Assembly (NCBI RefSeq): GCF_947495995.1
Contig: NZ_CANMAX010000005.1
Span: forward strand, 186,001-250,000
Direction: 5' to 3'
DNA: 64,000 bases
Source: an uncultured Tenacibaculum sp.
Lineage (GTDB): Bacteria > Bacteroidota > Bacteroidia > Flavobacteriales > Flavobacteriaceae
A program made the position numbers and the translations under genes. Numbering within the stretch: the stretch's first letter is position 1; the number at the start of each line of letters is the position of its first letter. Positions 18,277-26,243 of this stretch are shown piece by piece. The notes under the pieces are model-generated. The model was not told the DNA's origin. It did not search any database and worked only from the letters and a program-made list of their open reading frames with translations.

Positions 18277-18932
18277 AACTCGAAGCTTTCGATATCAATA
18301 AAAGGTTTGGAAAAAAGACTATTCTAAACAATATCAACATCACTTGTAATACAGGTGATATTATTGGTGTTTTTGGCAGAAACGGTTCTGGAAAGTCAAC
18401 ACTTTTAAAAATACTATTCGGAAGTATCAATGCAAATTCAATTGATTTAAGAATAGATGCTAAACAATTGATTTCAAAACAAATTATTTCAAAAAAATTA
18501 ATTAGCTATTTACCACAGCAATCATTCTTACCTAAAGAAAAAAGTGTACGAGAAATCATTCCTCTATTCTTTTCTAATGCAGAAAATCAAGAAAACATTT
18601 TTTACAATCCAAAAATCGCAAGTATTGTAAGTCAAAAAGTCGGTACCTTATCTCTTGGTGAATTACGCTATTTAGAATTACTACTTATAGGAAATTTAGA
18701 ACACCCATTCTTACTTTTAGATGAACCTTTTTCTATGATTGAACCAAAATACATCGCAATCATTTCTTCATTATTAACGGAACTAAAAGAGAAAAAAGGA
18801 ATTATGATTACCGATCATTATTACAAAAATGTGCTTAAAATTACTACTGATAATTTTTTACTGAAAGACGGAAATAAAATAGAGATTAAAACAGAAGAAG
18901 ATTTAGTTATGAATAACTATTTATCTGAATAA
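18273..18932 (+). CDS. ABC transporter ATP-binding protein
   Basis: Single nucleotide-binding domain of 219 aa. Walker A is GRNGSGKST (residues 35-43), Q-loop YLPQQSFLP, a shortened signature LSLGELRYLE near residue 126 in place of LSGGQ, Walker B FLLLDEPF, and the H-loop His in ITDHYY. The ATPase core is complete although the signature is altered (Ser-Leu-Gly-Glu), which is tolerated in some exporters of the antibiotic- or peptide-immunity type. It is coupled to the 94-residue membrane protein before it; a bulged terminator follows. It has no C39 peptidase domain, so it is not the Gly-Gly-leader exporter. Substrate unknown. Confidence 0.85.
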   Translation: MKLEAFDINKRFGKKTILNNINITCNTGDIIGVFGRNGSGKSTLLKILFGSINANSIDLRIDAKQLISKQIISKKLISYLPQQSFLPKEKSVREIIPLFFSNAENQENIFYNPKIASIVSQKVGTLSLGELRYLELLLIGNLEHPFLLLDEPFSMIEPKYIAIISSLLTELKEKKGIMITDHYYKNVLKITTDNFLLKDGNKIEIKTEEDLVMNNYLSE

Positions 18933-18988
18933 GCTTATACACTTCAAAATTAATAGAGTAACTTTTTCTTATCAAAAAATAGAATTTT

Positions 18989-19038
18989 AAGCTAAGAAAA
19001 CTAGCGTAACGATAATTTTTATTATAGTTTTAGCTTTT
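18989..19038 (+). terminator. Bulged intrinsic terminator after the ABC pair
   Basis: Imperfect stem with a three-base bulge (AAGCTAA-GAA-AACTA against TAGTTTTAGCTT), then five T. Located about 55 bases after the ATPase stop. Confidence 0.55.
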
Positions 19039-19092
19039 TAAATTCTTACGAAATTATCCCCACAGTAATTTCTTAACCAGTACATTATTCAA

Positions 19093-19692
19093 TTGAGAGA
19101 AACACTTTTAGCATACATTCCAGAAAATTCTGCTCCATTAGTAGAATATTTGATTAAAAAATATGCTATCAATCTTAAAATTGTGAATGAGCGACAAACT
19201 AAACACGGAGATTTTAGGACATTCGCTAATGGTAAAACTCAAATTACTGTAAACAACAACTTAAATAAGTATCAATTTCTTTTAACCTTAGTTCATGAAA
19301 TTGCACATCATGTAACTTACGAGAAATTTGGAAGAGTTCAACCTCACGGAAAAGAATGGAAAACGGTGTTTCAACACTTAATGATACCTTTCTTAAGGCC
19401 AGATATTTATCCAAATCATATTCTACCGCTTTTAGCAAACCATTTTAAAAATCCAAAAGCAAGTACCGATTCTGATCCGAAGCTTTCCTTAGCTTTAAAG
19501 GGAAATACTGCTGAAATAGGTAAGAATTTTGTCTTTGAAATTCCTGAAGGAAGTATATTTAGATACAAGAAAAACACCTATAAAATGGGAAAAAGGCGGA
19601 GAACTCGATACGAATGCTTAAATTTAAGTACCCAAAAGGTCTACCTTTTTAATCAAAACATAGAAGTTTCCTTAATAAAAAACAACCTCTAA
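19093..19692 (+). CDS. SprT-like zinc metalloprotease domain protein
   Basis: SprT-like family protein. The zinc motif HEIAH begins at His68 in TLVHEIAHHVTY, followed by PHGKEWKTVFQHLM, the usual third-ligand region of the family. The C-terminal part (about 140-199) is a small beta-rich segment (FRYKKNTYKMGKRRRTRYECLNL), a position where other homologues have a nucleic-acid-binding ribbon. Bacterial function is not settled; eukaryotic relatives cleave DNA-protein crosslinks. The start is a TTG at 19093 (RETLLAYIPE), chosen because the conserved N-terminus begins there and no ATG precedes it. It overlaps the next gene by one base (TAATG). Confidence 0.82.
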   Translation: MRETLLAYIPENSAPLVEYLIKKYAINLKIVNERQTKHGDFRTFANGKTQITVNNNLNKYQFLLTLVHEIAHHVTYEKFGRVQPHGKEWKTVFQHLMIPFLRPDIYPNHILPLLANHFKNPKASTDSDPKLSLALKGNTAEIGKNFVFEIPEGSIFRYKKNTYKMGKRRRTRYECLNLSTQKVYLFNQNIEVSLIKNNL

Positions 19693-20768
19693 TGACGAAA
19701 AACTATTACGCAATAATTATGGCTGGTGGAGTTGGTTCTCGATTTTGGCCAGTAAGTACACAAAAGTTTCCAAAGCAATTTCATGATATGTTAGGAACAG
19801 GTCAATCGTTAATTCAAAGAACATTTGAACGTATTAACGAATTAGTACCAACAAATAACATCTTAATTGCAACCAATAATAATTATGAGAAACTAGTACT
19901 ACAACAGCTTCCACAATTAAATAACAGACAGTTATTATTAGAGCCTGTTATGCGTAATACAGCACCTTGTATTTTATATGCTGCTTTGAAGATTTACAAT
20001 CAAAACCCTGATGCAGTAATGCTAGTTGCTCCTTCTGATCATTGGATAAAAGATGAAGGTGAGTTTTTACGCAATATCAAAACTTCTTTTGAAGCTTGTG
20101 CTAAAGACGATATTTTAATGACTTTAGGAATTCAGCCAGATCATCCTAATACCGGTTACGGATATATTCGCTATGAAAGAAGTGATTCAGAAATTAAAGA
20201 AGTAACTCGATTTACAGAAAAACCAGATTTAGAAACTGCTCAACAATTTTTAGATAGCGGTGATTATTTATGGAATGCGGGAATTTTTATTTGGTCTGCA
20301 AAAAGTATCATTAAAGCTTTTAAAGATTACTTACCTGATATGGTTGATGTTTTAGATGATAAAAACAAAGCTTATAACACTGATTTTGAAGAGGATTTTA
20401 TAAACGAGAATTATGGAAAATGTGAGAACATATCTATCGATTTTGCTATCATGGAAAGAGCAGAAAATGTTCTTGTTCTTCCTGTTGATTTTGGTTGGAA
20501 TGATTTAGGTACATGGGGTTCTCTTTATGGAAAATTAAAGAAAGATGAAAACGAAAATGCAGTCGTTGGTGCTAATGTAATTTTTAGAGATGCAAAAGGC
20601 AACATGATTCGCACACAAAATGGTAAACGTGTCGTCATTCAAGGTTTGGAGGATTTTATTGTCGTTGAAAAGAAAGATGTAATTATGATTTGTCCTAGAA
20701 AAGACGATCAAGACATTAAAAAGATAATGGCAGAAGCAAGAGATTCTTTCGGAAAAAAATATGTTTAA
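19692..20768 (+). CDS. manC: Mannose-1-phosphate guanylyltransferase
   Basis: Nucleotidyltransferase making GDP-mannose from mannose-1-phosphate and GTP, for surface polysaccharides. The signature GGVGSRFWP (residues 12-20) with the activating Lys in FPKQF, then VAPSDHWI (metal-binding Asp), GYGYIRYE, FTEKPDLETA and WNAGIFIW identify it. At 358 aa it is the short, single-function form without the phosphomannose isomerase domain. It begins within the stop codon of the sprT-like gene, so the two are coupled. Its stop overlaps the end of a convergent gene by four bases. The gene symbol is by function; some annotators use manC or algA-like names for it. Confidence 0.92.
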   Translation: MTKNYYAIIMAGGVGSRFWPVSTQKFPKQFHDMLGTGQSLIQRTFERINELVPTNNILIATNNNYEKLVLQQLPQLNNRQLLLEPVMRNTAPCILYAALKIYNQNPDAVMLVAPSDHWIKDEGEFLRNIKTSFEACAKDDILMTLGIQPDHPNTGYGYIRYERSDSEIKEVTRFTEKPDLETAQQFLDSGDYLWNAGIFIWSAKSIIKAFKDYLPDMVDVLDDKNKAYNTDFEEDFINENYGKCENISIDFAIMERAENVLVLPVDFGWNDLGTWGSLYGKLKKDENENAVVGANVIFRDAKGNMIRTQNGKRVVIQGLEDFIVVEKKDVIMICPRKDDQDIKKIMAEARDSFGKKYV

Positions 20769-21517
20769 TATCTAAAATTTAATATTTCATTTTCCTTTAA
20801 AGTCTTCCATTTGTTTTCAGAGATCAATTTATATTGAGGGAGTTTGACTAGATTCCACTCTCTCATATCTTGACCTCTTATTAGACTTAAGTTATTCTCT
20901 ACGACAAACTTTAAAAACTGTTCAATTTCATTATAATATTCTTCATCTTCCTTATTTAAATGTTCTCGTATCAAATCTTCTTGAAACATTGAAAAAAGCG
21001 CTGTTTCTTCATTTGAAATCCAATTTACTATACCCATTCCATCATAACAAAAAATCGTATCGTAATTCTCTAAGACATTTAGAACTTCTTCTGTAACTGA
21101 ATTTGCTTTATAGTTTATTACAGTTCTTATTCCTCTTTTACCGCAAATAACGTATGGAGAAAAATCTGCACAATATTTAAAAATGTAGTATTCTAAAAAC
21201 TTACCAAAATCGTAAATAAATTCTATGGCATTTAGATACTTTTCTTGTTCATTCCAATCTTCAATAAAATTAAAAACTTCATGAACTTTGAAAGTTTTAT
21301 CTAATTGGTTAGAAATATTATGGATACCTTTAACTATAAGACTGACTTCTTTATCTAATTCTTCAGGAGACATATGTATTATTCCTCCTGTTTTATGACT
21401 AGCATAAAACTCTATAAAATCTTCTTTTATACATCCTTTTTCTCCTCGTAACTTAGGAACAACTTCATTATAGAAAATTTCATTACTAAACACATGCATT
21501 GTATTCCATGCTCCCAT
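20765..21517 (-). CDS. Hypothetical protein, function unknown
   Basis: A 250-aa acidic soluble protein with no signal peptide and no membrane helix. It begins MGAWNTMHVFSNEIFYNEVVPKLRG, is mostly helical up to residue 110, includes FLEYYIFKYCADFSPYVICGK with two cysteines, and ends in a Lys/Tyr-rich tail. I do not recognise a family; the MGAW start recalls that of small DUF4259-type proteins, but the rest does not match by eye. It converges on the guanylyltransferase gene with a 4-base overlap and is preceded by the thioredoxin gene's downstream side on the same strand (40 bases apart). Confidence 0.6.
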   Translation of the reverse strand: MGAWNTMHVFSNEIFYNEVVPKLRGEKGCIKEDFIEFYASHKTGGIIHMSPEELDKEVSLIVKGIHNISNQLDKTFKVHEVFNFIEDWNEQEKYLNAIEFIYDFGKFLEYYIFKYCADFSPYVICGKRGIRTVINYKANSVTEEVLNVLENYDTIFCYDGMGIVNWISNEETALFSMFQEDLIREHLNKEDEEYYNEIEQFLKFVVENNLSLIRGQDMREWNLVKLPQYKLISENKWKTLKENEILNFRY

Positions 21518-21557
21518 AAATATAAGTTAACTTAGTTTTATTACTTTTTCTAATTCA

Positions 21558-22034
21558 TTAAAACTTCTTGGCTATTTTATCAAAAAATGAGTAATAATAT
21601 TCAGGTAAGTAAGCTCCATTTTTTCTACCTAAAACCTTTCCTTTTTTATTTATCATAATCATTGTGGGAAAAGAACTTTGGTCGTATTTCTCTCTCAACT
21701 CATTGTTAATTTTCTTATTTTCTGTACTTACTAAATCACTATTTCTGGGAAAATCTGCGATATAACCAATCATTTTTCCTTTAGCGAAAGTTTCGAATTT
21801 TTCAGTATGAAATAATTTTTCATCTAAATTAATACATGGACCACACCAATCAGAACCTGTAAAATAAATTAAAATAGGTAAGTTTTCCTTAGCAGCTTTT
21901 TCTAGAGCTGATTTAAAAGTTGGTTCCCAAATTGTATTACTTGAAGTATTTTCTGAAGTTAATGTTTCTTGTGCGCTAACACATAGAGTTAAAGAAAACA
22001 TTAGTAAAAAAATAGTAACTATTCGTCCCATCAT
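21558..22034 (-). CDS. Exported thioredoxin-like protein
   Basis: A 158-aa thioredoxin-fold protein with a signal peptide (IVTIFLLMFSLTLCVSAQ). The active site WCGPC (Cys64, Cys67) is intact in FTGSDWCGPCINLDEKLF, and the cis-proline region is SSFPTMIMINKKGK. The GSDWCGPC context is that of periplasmic thioredoxins of the DUF255/thiol-disulfide interchange type seen in Bacteroidota. Likely role is disulfide reduction or isomerisation in the periplasm. It has its own -7 box inside the 3' end of lpxK. Confidence 0.88.
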   Translation of the reverse strand: MMGRIVTIFLLMFSLTLCVSAQETLTSENTSSNTIWEPTFKSALEKAAKENLPILIYFTGSDWCGPCINLDEKLFHTEKFETFAKGKMIGYIADFPRNSDLVSTENKKINNELREKYDQSSFPTMIMINKKGKVLGRKNGAYLPEYYYSFFDKIAKKF

Positions 22035-22078
22035 TTTTGAGTTTATAAGTTTTGAGGGGCAAAAACAATGCCAATATA

Positions 22079-22086
22079 CAAATTTA
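22079..22086 (-). promoter_or_regulatory. -7 promoter box of the thioredoxin-like gene
   Basis: TAAATTTG on the minus strand, an exact TAnnTTTG match 44 bases before the ATG at 22034 and straddling the lpxK stop. A TTG (22102-22104) lies 15 bases upstream, a little close for a -33 box. Confidence 0.45.
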
Positions 22087-23103
22087 ACTTTGTATGAAAT
22101 TCAATACATCAGTAGTAAAACTATCTTCTTTATTCAAGAATTTTGTTTCAATGTCAATATACACAAGGTTAGAAATTTTTCCCTTTAATCGCATGTAATC
22201 TTTTTCAGTAGTTAAAATTATTTTATTTACTGATGTTATGCTTTCATATGTAGTATTAATTTTTGAAACATCTGAAGAAGTAAAATTATGATGATCTGGA
22301 AAGTTAATATGCTGAAATTTTAACTGATTTCTATCTAAAAATTGAAGTAATGGTTTCGGATTAGCAATTCCTGTTACCAAAACTATTTCGCTGTTTTGTA
22401 ATTCTGATAATAAAACTTCTCGATCTCCTTTTAGAGTTTCATTATATCCAATTGAAGTAAAATAAACTTCCTGATCTGCTGTTGGTTTTAGTTTCTTCTT
22501 TATTCTTTCTTGTTGATCTTCTGATAAATTTTGCGGACATTTAGTGACAATAATCGTATTTGCTCTAGATCGTCCTCTCCTACTCTCTCTTAAATTACCA
22601 GTTGGTAACAAAAAATCATTTGCATATAATTCATCAAACTTGGTCAATAAAATATAATAACCTGCTTTTACCTTTCTATGTTGAAAAGCATCATCTAACA
22701 AAATAACTTCAGGATTTATATCTGTAATCAATCGTTGAATTCCTTCGGTTCTATTTGCATCTACAGCAACATCAATATTCTTAAACTTTGAAAAGAACTG
22801 TAAAGGTTCATCACCTACATCTTCTGCATTATGAGTATTGTTCAACAACAAAAAACCTTTCGTTTTTCTTTTATACCCACGACTTAATACAGCAACTTTA
22901 TATCTATCTTTTAATAGACGAATTAAATATTCAATTTGTGGTGTTTTTCCTGTTCCTCCCGTACTTAAATTTCCTACTACAATAACTGGTAACTGAAACG
23001 ATGTTGACGTAAAAACACCTGTATCGTAAAAAAAATTACGAATCGCAGTTACTATATTGTATAGTATAGCAAACGGAAATAATAAGTACCTAATCACTTT
23101 CAT
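22084..23103 (-). CDS. lpxK: Tetraacyldisaccharide 4'-kinase
   Basis: LpxK phosphorylates the 4' position of the lipid A disaccharide precursor, at the inner face of the inner membrane. The N-terminal membrane-associated helix ([23 protein letters not shown]) is followed by the P-loop [12 protein letters not shown] (residues 44-55), then [47 protein letters not shown] and [11 protein letters not shown], all standard. Length 339 aa, typical. The start ATG is at 23101-23103, back to back with the Nif3 promoter region. It proves an LPS-producing Gram-negative host. Confidence 0.96.
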   Translation of the reverse strand: MKVIRYLLFPFAILYNIVTAIRNFFYDTGVFTSTSFQLPVIVVGNLSTGGTGKTPQIEYLIRLLKDRYKVAVLSRGYKRKTKGFLLLNNTHNAEDVGDEPLQFFSKFKNIDVAVDANRTEGIQRLITDINPEVILLDDAFQHRKVKAGYYILLTKFDELYANDFLLPTGNLRESRRGRSRANTIIVTKCPQNLSEDQQERIKKKLKPTADQEVYFTSIGYNETLKGDREVLLSELQNSEIVLVTGIANPKPLLQFLDRNQLKFQHINFPDHHNFTSSDVSKINTTYESITSVNKIILTTEKDYMRLKGKISNLVYIDIETKFLNKEDSFTTDVLNFIQS

Positions 23104-23136
23104 TGCAGCGAAAATACATTAAAAATATTAACTTTG
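23103..23136 (+). promoter_or_regulatory. Promoter of the Nif3 / zinc-ribbon operon
   Basis: TTG at 23103-23105 as -33 box, a 23-base spacer and an exact -7 box TAACTTTG at 23129-23136, ending 21 bases before the ATG at 23157. It overlaps the start of lpxK on the other strand. Confidence 0.6.
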
Positions 23137-23156
23137 AACTTAGGAAAATCGATACA

Positions 23157-24251
23157 ATGATTATAAGAGATATAACAAATTATATAGAAGAATTAGCTCC
23201 ACTTGCTTATGCTGAAGATTTTGACAATGTTGGCTTATTAGTGGGGAATTACAATACAGAAGTTTCTGGTGTATTAGTTACTTTAGATACATTAGAAGCT
23301 ACAGTTGATGAAGCTATTGAAAAGAACTGTAACTTAATCGTAAGCTTTCATCCTATAATTTTTGGTGGTTTAAAAAAGCTAAACGGAAATAATTATGTAG
23401 AACGAGTAGTTTTAAAAGCTATTAAAAATGATATTGCTATTTACGCTACTCATACTGCCTTAGATAATTCTAACCAAGGTGTATCTGCAAAAATGTGCGA
23501 GGTTTTAGGATTACAAAATACTAAAGTTTTAATTCCTAAGAAAAAACAAATCAAAAAGCTAACAACCTATGTACCGCATAATGATGCTAGTAATCTGAGA
23601 ACAGCTTTATTTAAAGCTGGTGCAGGTAATATTGGTAATTATGATGAATGTTCATTTAATGTAAATGGTAAGGGAAGTTATAGAGGAAACGAAAACTCTA
23701 ATCCGACTAAAGGAAATAAAGGGACTACACATTTTGAAGAAGAGACTTGTATTGCAGTAACTTTTGAAAATCATTTAGAAGGAAAAGTCTTGAGCGCATT
23801 GTTTAAAAATCATCCTTATGAAGAAGTTGCCTATGAAGTTATTACTCTAGATAACAAAAATCAATTAGTTGGTATGGGGATGATTGGTGAGTTTTCTGAG
23901 CCAATGAATGAAGTGGAATTTTTGAAATTTATTAAAACTACTTTTAAAACTGGATGTGTTAGACATTCTGAATTACTAAATAAACAAATACAAAAAGTAG
24001 CTGTTTTAGGTGGTTCTGGGAGTTTTGCAATTTCTAATGCTATTCGAGAAAAAGCTGATGCATACATAAGTGCAGACTTTAAATATCATGAGTTTTACAA
24101 GGCAGAAAGAAAGATTTTATTAGCCGATATTGGACATTATGAAAGCGAACAGTATACAAAAAATCTTTTAGTTGATTATCTTACAAAAAAATTCACTAAT
24201 TTTGCAATTATTTTAAGCGAAAAAAACACGAATCCTATACATTATATTTAA
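23157..24251 (+). CDS. Nif3-like dinuclear metal centre protein (GTP cyclohydrolase I type 2 homologue)
   Basis: Nif3/YbgI family hexameric protein with a dinuclear metal site; cellular function is debated. Motifs: EDFDNVGLLVG, VSFHPIIFGG, YATHTALDN (metal-binding His), and at the C-terminus ADIGHYESEQ with the last His and Glu ligands. The middle about 100 residues (KKLTTYVPHNDASNLRTALFKAGAG and on) are the inserted PII-like domain of the longer form, 364 aa in total. The ATG at 23157 is the start; an in-frame TTG at 23103 would place the promoter inside the gene. The next gene follows after two bases, a pairing that is common in Bacteroidota. Confidence 0.92.
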   Translation: MIIRDITNYIEELAPLAYAEDFDNVGLLVGNYNTEVSGVLVTLDTLEATVDEAIEKNCNLIVSFHPIIFGGLKKLNGNNYVERVVLKAIKNDIAIYATHTALDNSNQGVSAKMCEVLGLQNTKVLIPKKKQIKKLTTYVPHNDASNLRTALFKAGAGNIGNYDECSFNVNGKGSYRGNENSNPTKGNKGTTHFEEETCIAVTFENHLEGKVLSALFKNHPYEEVAYEVITLDNKNQLVGMGMIGEFSEPMNEVEFLKFIKTTFKTGCVRHSELLNKQIQKVAVLGGSGSFAISNAIREKADAYISADFKYHEFYKAERKILLADIGHYESEQYTKNLLVDYLTKKFTNFAIILSEKNTNPIHYI

Positions 24252-24253
24252 AG

Positions 24254-25024
24254 ATGGCAAAAAAAGAAGTAACGGTAGAACAAAAGTTAAGAGCGCTATA
24301 CGATTTACAGTTAATCGATTCTAGAATTGATGAAATTAGAAACGTTCGCGGAGAATTACCTTTAGAAGTAGAAGATTTAGAAGATGATGTTGCCGGATTA
24401 AATACTAGACTTTCAAACTTAGCTCAAGATATTTCTAACTTAGATACAGACATTAGTAATAAAAAACTAGTTATCGAAGAAGCTAAAAGTTTAATCAAGA
24501 AGTATCAAGAACAACAAAAGAATGTTCGTAATAACAGAGAATTCGATTCTTTAAGTAAAGAAACTGAATATCAAGAGTTAGAAATTCAATTAGCTGAAAA
24601 GAGAATTAAAGAATTCAAAGCTAAAATAGCTCAAAAGAAACAAGTTGTTGAAAACACTAAAGAGAAATTAGCTCAGCAAGAAGGACATTTAAATGCTAAG
24701 AAGTCTGAGTTAGATGCTATTTTAAAAGAAACAGAAAAAGAAGAGAAGTTATTACATGAAAAATCTCTTGAATATTCTGAATCTATCGACAGACACTTAT
24801 TAACTGCATATAAGAGAATTCGTAATAAAGTAAAGAATGGATTAGCTGTTGTTTCTATCGAACGTGGAGCTGCTGGAGGTTCTTTCTTTACAATTCCTCC
24901 ACAAGTACAATTAGAGATTGCTAACAGAAAGAAAATTACAATCGATGAGCACAGTGGTAGAATTTTAGTAGATGCTGCTTTAGCTGCGGAAGAGAAAGAA
25001 AAAATTGACAATTTATTTTCTTAA
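24254..25024 (+). CDS. Coiled-coil zinc-ribbon family protein (CdsZ-like) lacking all zinc cysteines
   Basis: A 256-aa protein with a long antiparallel coiled coil (about residues 30-180, for example RLSNLAQDISNLDTDISNK) and a short C-terminal module. The pattern around RGAAGGSFFTIPPQ and DEHSGRILVD matches the C4-type zinc ribbon of the CdsZ/DUF164 family, in which these places read CGGC and CxxCGRIL. Here all four cysteines are replaced (Ala, Ser, Glu, Ser) and the protein contains no cysteine at all, so it cannot bind zinc that way. The coiled coil itself is well preserved. Second gene of the Nif3 operon, two bases after it; the partnership is conserved and suggests a joint function that is still unknown. 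Confidence 0.85.
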   Translation: MAKKEVTVEQKLRALYDLQLIDSRIDEIRNVRGELPLEVEDLEDDVAGLNTRLSNLAQDISNLDTDISNKKLVIEEAKSLIKKYQEQQKNVRNNREFDSLSKETEYQELEIQLAEKRIKEFKAKIAQKKQVVENTKEKLAQQEGHLNAKKSELDAILKETEKEEKLLHEKSLEYSESIDRHLLTAYKRIRNKVKNGLAVVSIERGAAGGSFFTIPPQVQLEIANRKKITIDEHSGRILVDAALAAEEKEKIDNLFS

Positions 25025-25033
25025 TAATATCAT

Positions 25034-25065
25034 CAAAAACTCACCAAACGGTGAGTTTTTTCTTT
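25034..25065 (+). terminator. Intrinsic terminator of the Nif3 operon
   Basis: Stem AAAACTCACC / GGTGAGTTTT with loop AAAC and a T-run, about 15 bases after the stop codon. Confidence 0.88.
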
Positions 25066-25084
25066 TTATATAACTTGCCTAACT

Positions 25085-25963
25085 ATGAAAAGACTTTTTT
25101 TGATAATTAATTTATTTGTAATTATTTCGTTGTTCGGACAACGTAAAGAAGAGGCTTATTTTCATAAATCATTTACTAAACGAGTAGATACTTCAAAAAT
25201 TAGTAAACGTAGTTATATTAGGTCTTATGTATTTTTAGATTCTCTTACCAAAGTAACTGATGCAAGAATTTCGTATCAAAGAAAGAATGATAAAAAAGTA
25301 AGAGAAGCTAATTTTTATGGCTGCTCAAACAGTAAAGAAATTGATGCTTTTTTTAGATATCATTATTTACTTCCTTTTAAATATGATTCTATCCCAGATT
25401 TAAAAAATAAATATGCAATAGTTCGTAACTACACCTATAAAGGAAAACTAAAATCTATTGAGTTGTTTAAAAATAGTAGCGTAAAATACATTCAATACTT
25501 TTCTTTTGATGACAGACCAATTCTTGTAAAAGGTAATGGTGAATATTCTAGAAAACTTGAAAAAACTGATGCTACTAATACAATGATTTTTAAAGATTCT
25601 CTTTTAACTCATAATTTTTTATTTCGCCACAAACAAAGAGATACGGTGTATTTGAAAACAGATGTTGCTGCAAAACCTTTAGGAGGAATGAGGAATTTTC
25701 ATAGAACTATATCTACAAAACTGAAATTTCCAGAAAAAGCTTTACGATTAGGAAGAGAAACTTCTATTACAGTTCAATTTGTAGTAAATGAAGAAGGAAA
25801 ATTAGTTGATTTTGAAATCTTTGGAAAAAGAGGTAATTATAATTTTGGTAAAAAAACAATTAAAACAATACAAAAGCTACCAAAATGGCAACCTGGTATG
25901 TTAAATAACAAACCTGTAAAAACAATGTATCGATTACCGGTTACTTTTGCTTTAGAAAATTAA
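25085..25963 (+). CDS. Exported protein with TonB C-terminal domain
   Basis: A 292-aa protein with a signal peptide (LFLIINLFVIISLFGQ). The last about 90 residues are a TonB C-terminal domain: FPEKALRLGRETSITVQFVVNEEGKLVDFEIFGKRG, LPKWQPGMLNNKPVKTMYRLPVTF. The first 190 residues are a Bacteroidota-specific region with a weak MORN-like repeat character (YKGKLKSIELF). A proline-rich periplasmic spacer is missing, so it is not a classical TonB; similar proteins are widespread in Bacteroidota with unclear roles. It is flanked by terminators on both sides and is monocistronic. Confidence 0.82.
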   Translation: MKRLFLIINLFVIISLFGQRKEEAYFHKSFTKRVDTSKISKRSYIRSYVFLDSLTKVTDARISYQRKNDKKVREANFYGCSNSKEIDAFFRYHYLLPFKYDSIPDLKNKYAIVRNYTYKGKLKSIELFKNSSVKYIQYFSFDDRPILVKGNGEYSRKLEKTDATNTMIFKDSLLTHNFLFRHKQRDTVYLKTDVAAKPLGGMRNFHRTISTKLKFPEKALRLGRETSITVQFVVNEEGKLVDFEIFGKRGNYNFGKKTIKTIQKLPKWQPGMLNNKPVKTMYRLPVTFALEN

Positions 25964-25990
25964 AACCTCGAATTTGAATTCGAGGTTTTT
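25962..25990. terminator. Terminator after the TonB-C protein gene
   Basis: Palindromic stem ACCTCGAATT / AATTCGAGGT (25965-25974, 25977-25986) with a T-run, overlapping the stop codon. Confidence 0.85.
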
Positions 25991-26028
25991 AATTTTTAAT
26001 TAACATGTAACTAAAAATAAACTATTCG

Positions 26029-26226
26029 TTATCCAAAAAGCGGAACACCACATACTTCGTAGCAATCTAATGCACAATCGACGAATTCTCCAAAATCATC
26101 ACCAGATTGAGCATCACAACCTCCTACACATCCAGAAATACAAACATCGCCACTTCCCTTTATAGACATTAGTTCTACTCTACTTAACTTTTTTACTCCG
26201 TTTAAATTTAAAATTGTTGATTTCAT
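26029..26226 (-). CDS. Gly-leader small secreted peptide with two CX3CX3C blocks
   Basis: A 65-aa precursor. Its leader MKSTILNLNG, then KKLSRVELMSIKGSG is of the same style as the two other Gly-Gly peptides here, though it ends GSG. The core has six cysteines at 29, 33, 37, 51, 55 and 59, that is two CX3CX3C blocks separated by 13 residues, in an acidic context (DDFGEFVD). Evenly spaced CX3C pairs on two helices are the pattern of alpha-hairpinin-type folds, so a disulfide-stapled helical hairpin is plausible. It lies 17 bases downstream of a lipoprotein gene on the same strand, so it is co-transcribed with it. Activity is unknown; an antimicrobial or signalling role is only inferred. Confidence 0.7.
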   Translation of the reverse strand: MKSTILNLNGVKKLSRVELMSIKGSGDVCISGCVGGCDAQSGDDFGEFVDCALDCYEVCGVPLFG

Positions 26227-26243
26227 TTTATAAATATTTAAGA

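Noticed and set aside
18273..18932. ABC ATPase as exporter of the Gly-Gly-leader peptides
   Set aside because: It has no C39 peptidase domain, is not next to any peptide gene and has its own small membrane partner.
23103..23156. Nif3 start at the TTG at 23103
   Set aside because: A good promoter with an exact -7 box lies in this stretch and the conserved N-terminus starts at the ATG at 23157.
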